NCBI GenBank assembly: GCA_001931905.2
Contig: MSJI02000730.1
Coordinates: 1-60,498, forward strand
From: Cladosporium sp. IMV 00045
Taxonomy: Eukaryota > Ascomycota > Dothideomycetes > Cladosporiales > Cladosporiaceae
Reading direction: 5' to 3'
Length of the DNA: 60,498 nt
The translations under genes and the position numbers were made by a program. The notes under the pieces are model-generated. The model searched no databases, was not told where the DNA came from, and saw only the letters and a program-made list of their open reading frames with translations. This document shows positions 50,777-60,465 of this stretch, one piece after another. Each line of letters starts with the position of its first letter. Position 1 is the first letter of the stretch.

Positions 50777-53700
50777 TCACTTCCCTCTGCCGACACCCTT
50801 TACACCACCAAGCACTCTCTCTGTGCTCTCGAACGCCCGATCCAGTTTGGCAAGTGCCTCGGCCTTTTGCTTATCTGTGACAAGTTTGTCGCCCAGTGGT
50901 AGATCTCGTAGGGCATTTTGCATGAGTTCTGCAGCCTTCTCGGCGGTAGTCTTTGTGGTAGGTGGCAGACGAGGTTTGCTGACACCCGCACCAGTTGCGA
51001 CTGCAGATGCAGAGGGGAAGCCGCTGTTGCCGCCAAATGTTGATGTTCCATGTACACTCGGAGGTTCTTTTCGTCGAAGGCCTACTTGGCCTTTGCCGTC
51101 CATGAAAGTTTCATAGCCATTTGTATCGAGCACTTCCCTCGGAACGTCCTCAACCGCACCGAGAGTGACAGCGCCGCCCTGGAGATGCCTCACACCGGCC
51201 ATCTTTTTGATGACGTTGGCGTTTTCCTCACAGCCTTCGACAGCAAAACGCAGGCACATGATGGCATGCTCGCGGATGTAAGGGTTGTGCTCGTCGTGAC
51301 GGCAACACCCAACCAGAGCCTCGAGTCCACCATAATCGCGGACTTGATCTTGGACCATGCGGTTCTTCCAGATCAGAGATGAGAGCACAAGGACTGTGAG
51401 CTTCTTGAGATTTCGCCATTCGAAATCTGAAGGTTCGTCTTGCGCATCTTCTGGGTACGCCAGTGGCGTCTCGGCTTCGAAGATCTGAGACTGAGGTTGC
51501 GGCGGCGGCACGGGCAAAGGGAGTGGTGGCAGGGTTGGGTCAGATACGTCGACGTCAAATGGTCTCTCGACTGCGACGGGTGCCGGGCTCTGCGCAGGCT
51601 GACTGGGTACGCGAGCGTCTGCCGAAGAAGATCGTTGTGGAACCTGTCCGGCTGGCGCGCTCACCCTTCTTGTTGGGATAGGCTGCATCATGCTAGCCGC
51701 GCCCATCTTGGGAATGCCACCCTCCAGCTCTCGCAACAGCGTCACCAACTCTGATGCTATCTCCCAACCGCCGAGAATTTCCTTCCAGACACCCTCTTCG
51801 GTAAGCACCGCGAAAAATTCCAGGTACTGGTAGACACCCTCATACATCCGTTCCATATCCCACAAATTAAGCGGGAAATCCTCAGGCGAAGCGCGACCCA
51901 TGTGAATCTGACCTTGCAAGAATATAAGTGCACATGTCTGCGGAATAATGTGTTGACGGAACTCCGTGAAGATGAAATTCAGGATGTGAAGATCAACCCT
52001 TTGTGGCACGTTCGGCGGCAAAGGCGTACCAGGTCGTAAGGTCAGGAGCGTATCGACGTCCACCATGGGCGCAGGCGTAGAGAGATCTGCGGCAGCTGCT
52101 GCCTTGTTGCCTTCACTGCGTGCACGGAATATATTCGTGAGCAGCTTCATGATAACCGCTTGCGCTGGCGAGATGATGTCCTTACTGCGCGATCGATCTC
52201 TGAAGGCATGGTAGGCGTACGGCATAAGACCGTTCTGCAGAATGGCCTCCATGATTTTGACCATGAACTTGAAGTAGAGTTCCTCTTCCCGTAGATCCCA
52301 GGCGGCGACGAAGATCAAGAGCTCTCGGAGCAGGTTACGCCCGTTGTCTTGAGCCAAAAGCAGATGGCATCTCACGGTGTGCATGTTAATCAACGCGTTG
52401 CGCTCTTGTTGTGTCTTACACTGGGCGAGTTGGTTTGCAGGCGGTACAATGCCGCTCATGACGATCATAGGGAGTACCTCGATCTCACTCGGACCAAGAA
52501 TGAGGGGAACGTCGGTCAGCAGGCCCCGACCATCTTCAGTCGAGCCTGGGTACTCTTCCTCTTCGTCCGCTTCTTCTTCAGACTCTTCTTCCTCCTCTTC
52601 GCTGTCTGATGTCAGGCTTTCCTCTTCAAAATTCTCCGAGTCCAGCAACGCACTCCGCAGACGAGGTTTGGGTTGGCTTGGTGGAATACGAGGATCGGAT
52701 GGATGAAGTCGAGGCGGACTGTGGCTCATCGTTCGTGTTCGTTCAATCGGATTTCCCACCATGTCGGTCCTTTGTGGCCTCGTATATACGCCATCCGGGT
52801 TTCGACTAGCTGGAAGATTGGGGTCCGGTGGAGGTGGTGGCTCATATCCCTCCAAACGCTTCATCAGCTCAGATTTCCCAGACTCCAGAATCTTAGTGCC
52901 AGCATCTGCGGTAAAAAGCATCTTGAGATCATCATGGTTGATGGGTCGGGGTTGAGCGCCCTGCTCAGTCCAGTTCAATGACCCATCATTTCCGTACACG
53001 CCGGGCTCCAGAGGTGCCACGCTTGGAGCCTCGCTCTTGTACCTTTCCGATAATACATCTGCAAGCTGTGCAATCCTCTTCTCGGCGTTTTTGCTGTTTT
53101 GTGCATTGTCTGCAGCCCTAGCTGCAGCACGTTGTTTCTCTGCTGCAAGCGCCAGCTTCGCCTCATATACCTTAACGTCCGCCAAATACTTTTCTTGGGC
53201 ATCTTCGTATTTGCGTTGATAATGAGCCTTGGCCTGCGGATCGAGCTCCATCCACCGTCTGGGCATATCGAGATACACTTCTGCGTAAGTTGGATCGCGC
53301 TGATATTTCTCCAGGTACTCTTCCACACAAAAGTCCAGATTCCTCTTGACAAAGAGCACATATCCGTTTGGTGTCATGGTCTTCCTGCCTTCGTTTGCTT
53401 CTTCGGGCATTGCTTTCCAATCACCTTTCATGAGCGGTACCGATCCTTGGAGGTTGAGAGCCTGCTCTCCGTTCATTCCGTAAGCCATCAAGACATGGCG
53501 TTTTGTCACAGGAGGTTCCGGCTCTCGGGTGGGATTTGAAGGAATATCCTTGAGTCCTGTCGAAGTCGTGTCGGGAATGTCCTCCGGCGCAAGTACCGTC
53601 TCAGAGGTACTATCAAATAGACTGACCCACAGCATGAGCTTCCGGCGCTCGTTTTGCGCCACCATGTTGTTTAAAAATTGCAGGCTGGTGATAAGCAGCT

Positions 53701-54280
53701 TCTTGTATGCGTTCACGATCCACTGCCATTTCTCTTCCTCTCCTGTGCCTGCGTCGCCATCGTATCCTCTGGCAGTGACTCGCACAGCACAGTTGACCAG
53801 CTTGAAAACCTCCTGCTCTACGCTGTGTTCTGCGGCCAAATCCTGAGCTTGATCACCCACAGTAAGCACATTGCGACTGATCGAGATCAAGTCGTTCAGC
53901 CTCTCCAGATCTTTCCACAAACCAGGATAGTGGCTTGCGATGAGCGCACCACTCGTGCTCTCATAGTCGACACTTGTGGGGTCCCATATCGAGAAGCTCC
54001 TTCTCTCTAGACTTGTGATGGCAGCCTTGAAGAGCGCAACAAGCTCTGACCAGAACTTGGGATCGGTGCCAATGGCCTCCCTGACAGCTGCATTCTGCGC
54101 AGTGCCCCTCAAAGTCTCCTTGCAGACTTTCTTATCCAGCAGTTCGAGTGTGCTCTCTTTCATGTATCTGGGCGCTTTGAAATGGATGGTATATGGCGGC
54201 AGCACGAGGCGAACGAAGACGCTGTGCGCCTTGGCCGCTTTGTCTGGGTTGTCGGCGTCGCGCGCCATATTGTAAGCCAT
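50777..54280 (-). CDS. Ataxin-10 (Ctr86/Atx10)-like protein with an embedded HMG-box-like segment
   Basis: 1167 aa, single exon from ATG 54280; a second ATG four codons later is possible. The C-terminal region (about residues 957-1030) matches the ataxin-10 domain PF09759: LTVLVLSSLIWKNRMVQDQV then EALVGCCRHDEHNPYIREHA and IMCLRFAVEGCEENANVIKK. The N-terminal 230 aa and the middle (LLLAQDNGRNLLRELLIFVA) are helical, as in ARM-like folds. Between them, about residues 302-376 (53153-53377), lies a stretch reading NGYVLFVKRNLDFCVEEYLE, then PRRWMELDPQAKAHYQRKYE and DAQEKYLADVKVYEAKL, which has the aromatic/Trp/Lys spacing of an HMG box. An acidic run (DSEEEEEESEEEADEEEE) follows. Yeast Ctr86 was named from copper-transporter studies; the role here is unknown. 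Confidence 0.78.
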   Translation of the reverse strand: MAYNMARDADNPDKAAKAHSVFVRLVLPPYTIHFKAPRYMKESTLELLDKKVCKETLRGTAQNAAVREAIGTDPKFWSELVALFKAAITSLERRSFSIWDPTSVDYESTSGALIASHYPGLWKDLERLNDLISISRNVLTVGDQAQDLAAEHSVEQEVFKLVNCAVRVTARGYDGDAGTGEEEKWQWIVNAYKKLLITSLQFLNNMVAQNERRKLMLWVSLFDSTSETVLAPEDIPDTTSTGLKDIPSNPTREPEPPVTKRHVLMAYGMNGEQALNLQGSVPLMKGDWKAMPEEANEGRKTMTPNGYVLFVKRNLDFCVEEYLEKYQRDPTYAEVYLDMPRRWMELDPQAKAHYQRKYEDAQEKYLADVKVYEAKLALAAEKQRAAARAADNAQNSKNAEKRIAQLADVLSERYKSEAPSVAPLEPGVYGNDGSLNWTEQGAQPRPINHDDLKMLFTADAGTKILESGKSELMKRLEGYEPPPPPDPNLPASRNPDGVYTRPQRTDMVGNPIERTRTMSHSPPRLHPSDPRIPPSQPKPRLRSALLDSENFEEESLTSDSEEEEEESEEEADEEEEYPGSTEDGRGLLTDVPLILGPSEIEVLPMIVMSGIVPPANQLAQCKTQQERNALINMHTVRCHLLLAQDNGRNLLRELLIFVAAWDLREEELYFKFMVKIMEAILQNGLMPYAYHAFRDRSRSKDIISPAQAVIMKLLTNIFRARSEGNKAAAAADLSTPAPMVDVDTLLTLRPGTPLPPNVPQRVDLHILNFIFTEFRQHIIPQTCALIFLQGQIHMGRASPEDFPLNLWDMERMYEGVYQYLEFFAVLTEEGVWKEILGGWEIASELVTLLRELEGGIPKMGAASMMQPIPTRRVSAPAGQVPQRSSSADARVPSQPAQSPAPVAVERPFDVDVSDPTLPPLPLPVPPPQPQSQIFEAETPLAYPEDAQDEPSDFEWRNLKKLTVLVLSSLIWKNRMVQDQVRDYGGLEALVGCCRHDEHNPYIREHAIMCLRFAVEGCEENANVIKKMAGVRHLQGGAVTLGAVEDVPREVLDTNGYETFMDGKGQVGLRRKEPPSVHGTSTFGGNSGFPSASAVATGAGVSKPRLPPTTKTTAEKAAELMQNALRDLPLGDKLVTDKQKAEALAKLDRAFESTERVLGGVKGVGRGK
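53153..53377 (-). other. HMG-box-like segment inside the ataxin-10-like protein
   Basis: Reading the minus strand, residues about 302-376 fit an HMG box: helix 1 with the GY-x-LFV core, helix 2 around the conserved Trp in RRWMEL, the D-P-x-x-K-A-H-Y link, then a long charged helix 3. The basic residues expected for DNA contact are partly replaced by acidic ones, so DNA binding is uncertain. Confidence 0.6.
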
Positions 54281-55094
54281 ATAGGATGATATGTCGGATG
54301 TGTCGGTGTTCGTATTGACGATATCGATATTTCAGCGGCCACCGGCGGGCCCCATCGTTTTCTTGTCGCGTAGGCGAGCTGGTTGCTCTGCAAAGCAGCG
54401 AGGAAGTAGAGAGTCTCGGAGACGGAAGTCGAAGCTTGGCAGACATCACGCATTGACGAAAGAAGCTGTGTCCTCTTCTTCCTTTTACTCTCACGACTCG
54501 TTATAGATACTAATGTCACTTGGAGATTTGAATTACTCAATTAGTCTGGATTGAACTCTACGGATACTACATGTACTGATATCAATCTGCCAATGTGCGA
54601 CTATCATCTCCTTTCTAAAAGCGATCGCCTGAGCCCCCAGCAAAGCAAAACACCAGAGCGTCCCTCACCTCTGGTCAACTCGAGGAATAGACCCACCGTC
54701 TCAGACGACTTTATTTTTTCAAGAATTATTACCGAACGGGATCACACAAGATACAAAATCGTAATCTTCAAGAATTCAGAGGGCTTCTGCTCGGAGTCTC
54801 GCTCATTTCGCGCGTTCGTGAATTCGAACGAGGTTGAATCATGAAATCTCTAGGCATGCACCATTCACATGATCTTATGAGCTACCAGAACTGCTCTTTG
54901 AGGGCTGATTCTGACTATTGAAGCTGAACTCGAAATGTACGATTTAGAATGATTAATTAACAAGAGATCTAAATCTAATATACAGGTGTCCTCGCCATCT
55001 GTCCGACAGCTCCATACTTGACCCAAAGGGCTTGCTCACACCACACCGACCGAGTTCTCTATTGACAAGAAGCAGATGTTGCTACTTAAAGCAT
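54281..55094. other. Intergenic region
   Basis: Upstream of the ataxin-10-like gene and 3' of the polygalacturonase gene. A minus-strand frame just upstream of 54280 (around 54450, MRDVCQASTSVSETLYFLAA) looks somewhat protein-like, but it cannot be spliced convincingly to the gene. The rest is AT-richer with no gene. Confidence 0.5.
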
Positions 55095-56307
55095 CTAGCA
55101 AGAGGCAGCGCCAGGGACGTTCATGCATTCGTCGCTCTTCTTGCCACCCTCGATGTCAACGCCAGACCAAGTCCAGTCGGAGCAAGCGCCCTTAGCGCAG
55201 AGGATGTAGACAGGGGTAGCCTTGGAAGAGACGCTGCCAGTAACGTCCTGAATGGTGAGACCAGTGATAGGAATGCCATCGGTGGGCGTGCCAGTCGGGG
55301 AGCCGTTCTCGTAGTCCTGCTGGATGACGATACCCTTCTTGGCGATCTATGGTTTCGATGTCAGAACCGTGTTCTATCTTTGAGAAAGACAAGGCACTTA
55401 CGTTATCGAGGGTGATGCCCTTGTAGGTAACGTTCTTCACCTTGCCGGTCTCCTTGGAGACGGTCTTGATGCGGACACCGTTGTCAGAGTCCACGATCTT
55501 GGAGTCAAGGACTTTGACGCCATCCACGACATTGTCATCGCGGCCGCCAACAGAGCCAATGGAGATACCGTGGCCGCCTGAGCAGTAGCCTCCGGTGAAA
55601 GTGATGTCGGTTCCACTGTTGATGGCCAGGCAGTCGTCCTGGTTGTAGACGGTAGCGCCGTCGATTGTGATCTTCTTAGACTCGCCGACATCGAAAGCAT
55701 CCGTGTTATGCCCGCCGTTGTCTTCTCCGTCCTTGTTGTTGATGGTCACGCCATTGACCTCCAGGTTGTCAGAGTTGTTGATCGAGAAGACCTGGACAGG
55801 CGAGTTCTTGACCGTCTGTTCGCGAATATTAGCAGAAGCTCACTGGTTGAAGGGTGCAAGTAAACTTACGATGCCCTTGATGACAGAGTTGGTCATCTTG
55901 TGAGCGTAGAAGAACTTCGGCTTCTTCTTGCCACCGTTAGTTCCCTTGGTGTCCCACCAGCGGGATCCATCACCATCAAGGGTAGCATCAGTGCCATCGA
56001 CGGTAATATCATCGCCAGAAACGCGGACAAGGGGGCCCTTCCACTCCTTGTAGCCGAAGGTAGTGGTGCCCTTGAAGACAACGCTGGTGCCCTTCTTCAG
56101 GTTGCTCAAATCAAGAGTCTCGCCAGCGGGAACCTCGATGTCGGTCAGGGTGATGGTGGAGCAAGACTTCTTGTTGTCAATGGCCTTGGACCAGCCGTCA
56201 GAGCCGCTGAAAGAGCAGCTGTCGGCACGCTTGTCCATAGACGTCGGAGCAGCGATAACAGACGTGGCAGCCAGTGCCACGGTGGTGAGGGAAGTGAAAA
56301 GATGCAT
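55095..56307 (-). CDS. Secreted endopolygalacturonase, glycoside hydrolase family 28
   Basis: Hydrolyses alpha-1,4-galacturonan in pectin outside the cell. Three exons: 56307-55870, 55815-55402, 55346-55095, total 367 aa, typical for the family. Introns are 54 and 55 nt, with donors GTAAGT and acceptors AACAG and CATAG, all phase 0. The signal peptide is [20 protein letters not shown], followed by a Kex2-like MDKR site. The catalytic set is complete: NTD 183-185, DD 206-207 in [14 protein letters not shown] 227-229 in [12 protein letters not shown], and RIK 261-263. C-terminal cysteines ([18 protein letters not shown]-terminal Cys) fit the known disulfides. It suggests a plant-associated or saprotrophic life on plant matter. 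Confidence 0.95.
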
Positions 56308-57734
56308 GGTGAAAAATGTAACGAATGACTGGGGTGATGTAGAGAAAGAGAGAAGGAAGGCGTTGATGGTTGTATATGTTGTGAAGGCGGCGTGAGGTAT
56401 GCCTTTATTGTATCTTGCTCCCCTAAGGTGCAAGCATGAGGTCGATGGATCCAAGGACGAAGCTTTTGCCGCTTCATCCGATTCACCCACTACAGCATAC
56501 TTACCAAATAATAAACACCCTGGTTCTCCAATCTCTGGGCTCCACAAACGCACGTCTGCAGACTATTCGAGCACTCTTACCGAAAGGGACGCCTGACCGA
56601 TATAGAAGACGCATACTAGCGGCAGTTGGTTAGCCTCAGTCGGATGGATCTTGAGGATATAGAGCCAAGCTGGAACACCGGATCGTACGAGTCCTTTCGT
56701 GGTACTCATGCCCTATAAGGCTATAGGGCTACAGCCTCGTTCTTGACTATTAAAACAAGCATTGTTTCATCTTGTGCAAGGCCAAAGCTTGTGTTGTCGA
56801 CCGACGGCTCGAGCGGCACGGTTGTTGTTGATTCGCGGAACATCTTCTAGGTCCTCGTTTGGACAACCGGCACTGCGAGCCCTAACTCCAACATAGATCC
56901 GGAGACATTCCAAACAGCTTTCCTATGTATTATTTTCGTTAGCATAATTCGGCTACAACTGGCTCCAAGCGAGGGCTGAAGGGGTGAAGTTTGTAAGCTC
57001 CGGCGGCTGATTTCCGAGAAGTGGATTTGCTCGCTTGTCTAGCGTTTCAGATACATCGATTCTTCAGCCTTGCCCATTATTGCACAAAGATCGATTTTTT
57101 TGACAATGTTATTTTTGCGTTAATAGGAGAGCTTCTTGCGAAAAGTGGAGTGACATTGAAGCAGTACTCGTAGTACCCATTACATTCTCGTGGGACTCGT
57201 CTTCGAGCAGAGCGAGTGGATGAGAGTGAAGAGAACGAAAATCGGAAATCACATGCTATAATCTCATCTTTTCCAGTTGGAGTCAGTCAACAGCATCGAG
57301 TATGAAATAGCGAACTACAATTCCTCGTGAATGTCTCATGATAAAGCAAATAGCTTCATGATCCCGATCTGAGTAAAATCTCCCCTCCCCTCAGCCCACA
57401 ACATTGACAAAGCCACCGAGAGAGGCGTTATCAGGAGTTGGCATCTCTCCGACCTCTGTGGATATATCATCGACTCCCAGCTCATACCTCTAACAAAGCC
57501 CCTGAGAGGGGTATTGTCGGAGAGTAATGTCTCCTCGTCTCCTGTGAAAACACCGTCGACTCCGAATTGGAAAAAAAGCATATAGGCCCGCGAAAAAACA
57601 CAAGCCTTCATTCATTCAATCACCTCTCCCTCCCCCTTCCACCTTCCCTTCAATTCCGAACATCGCCGCACTTCTGTGAACCACATCACTTCTCCCCTTT
57701 TCTCAACCAGTAAGGTGTTCCGGTTTGGTCGCGA
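56308..57734. other. Intergenic region of about 1.4 kb
   Basis: Holds the GH28 promoter (first few hundred bases; a TATA-like ACAATAAAGG lies about 100 bp before the start on the minus strand) and the 3' flank of the MYND gene. A two-copy imperfect repeat lies at 57405-57566. No intact gene recognised. Confidence 0.5.
57405..57566 (-). repeat. Two-copy imperfect direct repeat, possibly formerly coding
   Basis: Two ungapped 76-base units at 57405-57480 and 57491-57566 start 86 bases apart; I count about 48 of 76 identical. On the minus strand both translate openly from the same codon register inside the unit, sharing GVD, T, E, DN, L and GFV in the same order (11 of 25 residues). The 86-base spacing puts them in different frames relative to each other. 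Confidence 0.6.
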
Positions 57735-58940
57735 TCAAATCAAGGGTAGAAGTACGCCCGTTGCCTCTGCTCGCAACCAGAAATCCCTCACCTCTGGGCA
57801 CATCTGCGCTAGTCTCCTGGCTCGCTTCCTCTCCATCCTACCTCTGTCCTCTTCAGAAAGGTTTTCGGCTGGCATGGAAGGGTCTGGGATGGGCTTTGCG
57901 GCGGTCGTTGGGTCTTTACGAATGGCGTACTTATGATACTCACGCGCAGCTGTGACAAGGTGCTCCACAAGCAGGTCTTTCAACCGTTTGAATTCTGAAG
58001 CTTCGGCGCTAATGATAGCGTTGATTGTAGCGTGGCGAAGGAGCCACTCCTCGAGCTCGTCGTCTTGGTACATAGTATTTTCCGCAACTTGCAGCGCGCG
58101 TGAAAATGTATCTGTATCGGACGCTCGGGCTCTTTCAAAGAATGGCATGAAACCATGGGCCATGTTTGTACCATAGGGCCGAATACCAAGGATCTTGTCC
58201 ACATATTGTCTTTTGTAGTCAACAAAGCGCAACACAGGCTTGAGCTGTCGATGCTAGGGTCCAGCGAGGTCCACAGCCCACTGGCTGCCATCTTTGAGGG
58301 TGATGCGAAGAACATGATGCTTAGTGAAGAGGGGCATGAGTTCGGTATCGTTCACAGGGCGGCGGCGGATGAATATATGTTTCACCAGCATCTCCACGTC
58401 GACCTCTTCGACCTTCGCCACATAGCCTAGCGTTCTCGCATGTTAGCAAAGTTCATTTAGCGTGACTATAGAAGACTTGCCTTCAAACGCCTTCAATCCG
58501 AACTCGTGCATCATTCTCCGGAAGACATCCCCACCGGCGTTGAACGACAATAGAGCAGCTCTATCTTCAGGATCTCCGGAGAAAGAGATTGGACCAGGGT
58601 CACTTGACGGGCCATCGAAGATGATCATGCGACCGCTTTCGTGAAGCTTCTGAACTTTCTCGATGCTGATGTCGAAAACCTGAGCTCTGGTGGCGAGAAA
58701 GGCTTCCTGCAAGAGCTCGCCGGCACGAAAAGCTTCTTTGTGGCAACCTTCTCGAGCTGCGCGGCATGACAGGCATCCTTGTGCGACGACCAGTCTTGCT
58801 TCAAGCACTCTTTGCTACAGTAGAACGCTGGCGTAGATTGTGGGATGATCGATTCGGGGTCAGAACAGCGCAGCGACGCGCTGGACCTTTGCCGCAAAGC
58901 TTGCATGAGGCCGGGTTCTGGCCTTGGGAGTCCACGGAAA
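57735..58940 (-). pseudogene. MYND-type zinc-finger protein, multiply disrupted
   Basis: Remains of a fungal MYND protein. The finger is split across frames: one frame reads ASCKLCGKGPARRC, another STPAFYCSKECLKQDWSSHK then DACHAAQ, and a change near 58861-58872 is needed to join them. A second break at a TTTT run (58728-58731) separates CHAAQLEKVATKKL from FRAGELLQEAFLATRAQVFD. The next exon is joined through a GC-AG intron (58480-58427, donor GCAAGT) to GYVAKVEEVDVEMLVKHIF. Then an in-frame TAG (58256-58254) follows VLRITLKDGSQWAVDLAGP, and the frame continues with HRQLKPVLRFVDYKRQY to a final stop at 57735. Relatives, as I remember them, have Gln at the TAG. The 5' end is unresolved; 58940 is a likely exon start (acceptor ATTCAG). 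Confidence 0.7.
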
Positions 58941-59286
58941 CTGAATTGATAGTAGAGCGCGATATTTTGATAATCGAAGTGTGATGGCGGAAGCTGGAGG
59001 GCTACTGCAGTTTTGCCGTCGCTTGTGGTGTCTGTGATCAGAGACAGCGTTTGTCTGCAGCATTGTTCGTGTGGAGGCTGCAAGTGCGTCACGACGCCAA
59101 GCAGACAGAAAGGTCTAAGGCGCAGACATACATGTGAATGCGTTCCCAGTACTAATTTTTCACGTTCCCATTGGCTCAAAATACGGCAAGCGATCAAACA
59201 ACGTTCACCCTGCAACCTGCACGCGGAGTGAAGTCTGCAGTGATTGCTGATCTTGCGCCATCTCTTCCACTAGTGATTGTCTGCGC
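58941..59286. other. Intergenic region or 5' part of the MYND gene
   Basis: Probably contains the missing first exon of the MYND gene; two ATG-led frames exist (for example near 59063) but neither is convincing. Also the 3' flank of the Yih1/IMPACT gene. Confidence 0.45.
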
Positions 59287-60171
59287 TCACTTCTTGCCTT
59301 TCTTTTTGCCGGACTCCTTTGTCTCCTTGTCGGTCTCAGATGAAAAGCCTCCCTTGACAACTGAGTCACGAGCAGCTTGATTGATCAGTCGAAATCGATC
59401 TGGCCCTAGGTGAATCCCACCATACCACCTGGTTACAACCACCATAGTGTTCCAAACACCCATAAGCTCGAGGAGGTGCAACAATCGACCACCAGCAGCG
59501 CTTTCTCCGTCATCGTCACAATCCTGAAACTGTACGCCATTTTGGCCGCGGATTCGCCAAGCGGTAATATTGTGCGTAGCTTTGGCAGCCTTTTTGTCTG
59601 TTCCAAGAAGATGGGCAAGGTATCCTTTTGCCTCGTCTACGGAATAAACCTCTGCAGCTCGAGCTAGGAAGACACTCTTTTTCTCGGTGATGACCTCTGA
59701 TAATATCCATGGGGGAGGATCTCCTAAGTCGTCCAATGACTGGTATTCGTCAGAATTCGCCTCGAGACTGCCAGAGGGGCCATCGTCCTGACCGTTCGCT
59801 TGAGTAGCTTGTTGCTCCTTTTCCCTTGAGCTTGAGTCGAGGCCGAGCTGCTGAAGCTTTTGGCCGCTTTCCTCGATGAGATCAAAGATGCATGGTGAGC
59901 TGGGGATATAGATCTCGGCAAGGACCTCCCGGATACAGTCGACAATCTGCTGACCCTCACCTTTGGCAACGTTGTCGCCAATGTGCTGTGTTCCAAGGAT
60001 CGAAGGGGGAGCATCTGGGTAGTCTGCTGGGAACTCAATCCTCAAGGATATGTTTGATTTGATTGGAAGAGTCAAAGCGTATAACCTAGAGTCTTCCGAG
60101 GTTGATATCAGAGTGTTGTCGCCGTAGATCGAATTGATGGATGTTATTTCATCCAACAGCTCCTCGGACAT
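59287..60171 (-). CDS. YIH1: Yih1/IMPACT homologue (RWD + UPF0029 domains)
   Basis: Translation-control protein; in yeast Yih1 competes with Gcn2 for Gcn1 and so dampens the amino-acid starvation response. Single exon, 294 aa from ATG 60171 (MSEELLDEITSINSIYGDNT). The upstream extension of the frame has no ATG. The RWD domain spans about residues 1-105 (LRIEFPADYPDAPPSILGTQ, with the YPxxPP turn). After a Gln/Ser-rich linker comes the IMPACT domain: PPWILSEVITEKKSVFLARA, then KKAAKATHNITAWRIRG, FQDCDDDGESAAGGRLLHLL and VVVTRWYGGIHLGPDRFRLI, all signature strings. The C-terminal tail is Lys-rich. Fully intact, unlike its MYND neighbour. Divergent from the gene at the right edge. Confidence 0.94.
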   Translation of the reverse strand: MSEELLDEITSINSIYGDNTLISTSEDSRLYALTLPIKSNISLRIEFPADYPDAPPSILGTQHIGDNVAKGEGQQIVDCIREVLAEIYIPSSPCIFDLIEESGQKLQQLGLDSSSREKEQQATQANGQDDGPSGSLEANSDEYQSLDDLGDPPPWILSEVITEKKSVFLARAAEVYSVDEAKGYLAHLLGTDKKAAKATHNITAWRIRGQNGVQFQDCDDDGESAAGGRLLHLLELMGVWNTMVVVTRWYGGIHLGPDRFRLINQAARDSVVKGGFSSETDKETKESGKKKGKK

Positions 60172-60465
60172 ACTTTTACCAGGAACAATATACACAGAAA
60201 AGATCCAAAGTAAATGTGGTCTAGATGCTTTATCTGCTTATTTATTTTCCTTGAAGTGAGCAAAATGTGGTGAGGTGTGAAGAAGCTGGGCGGCGTGGGG
60301 AAGTGAAGCGCGGACTTTGAGTTTGGGTGGCACAGGACAGGCACCAGCGCGCTGTAGCCTTGAGGTAAGTTCGCCGAGTATTAAAAGCCGACTTCAACTT
60401 CTCAAGATACCTCATTCGGCGCGCGCAACACCACGACCATTCCTGAATCTGAACATCAACCTATC

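Noticed and set aside
54160..54540. Minus-strand frame upstream of the ataxin-10-like gene (MRDVCQASTSVSETLYFLAA)
   Set aside because: Looks partly protein-like, but no donor/acceptor pair joins it in frame to the gene at 54280, and it lacks homology I recognise.
36983..58256. Global reassignment of TAG to glutamine
   Set aside because: TAG ends several intact conserved genes here at the expected length (BCKDHB, GH28 polygalacturonase), so a genome-wide code change does not fit; only local leakiness remains possible.
55095..60171. Secondary-metabolite or pectin-degradation gene cluster around the GH28 gene
   Set aside because: Neighbours are an ataxin-10-like protein, a MYND remnant and Yih1; no transporter, regulator or further carbohydrate enzyme is linked.
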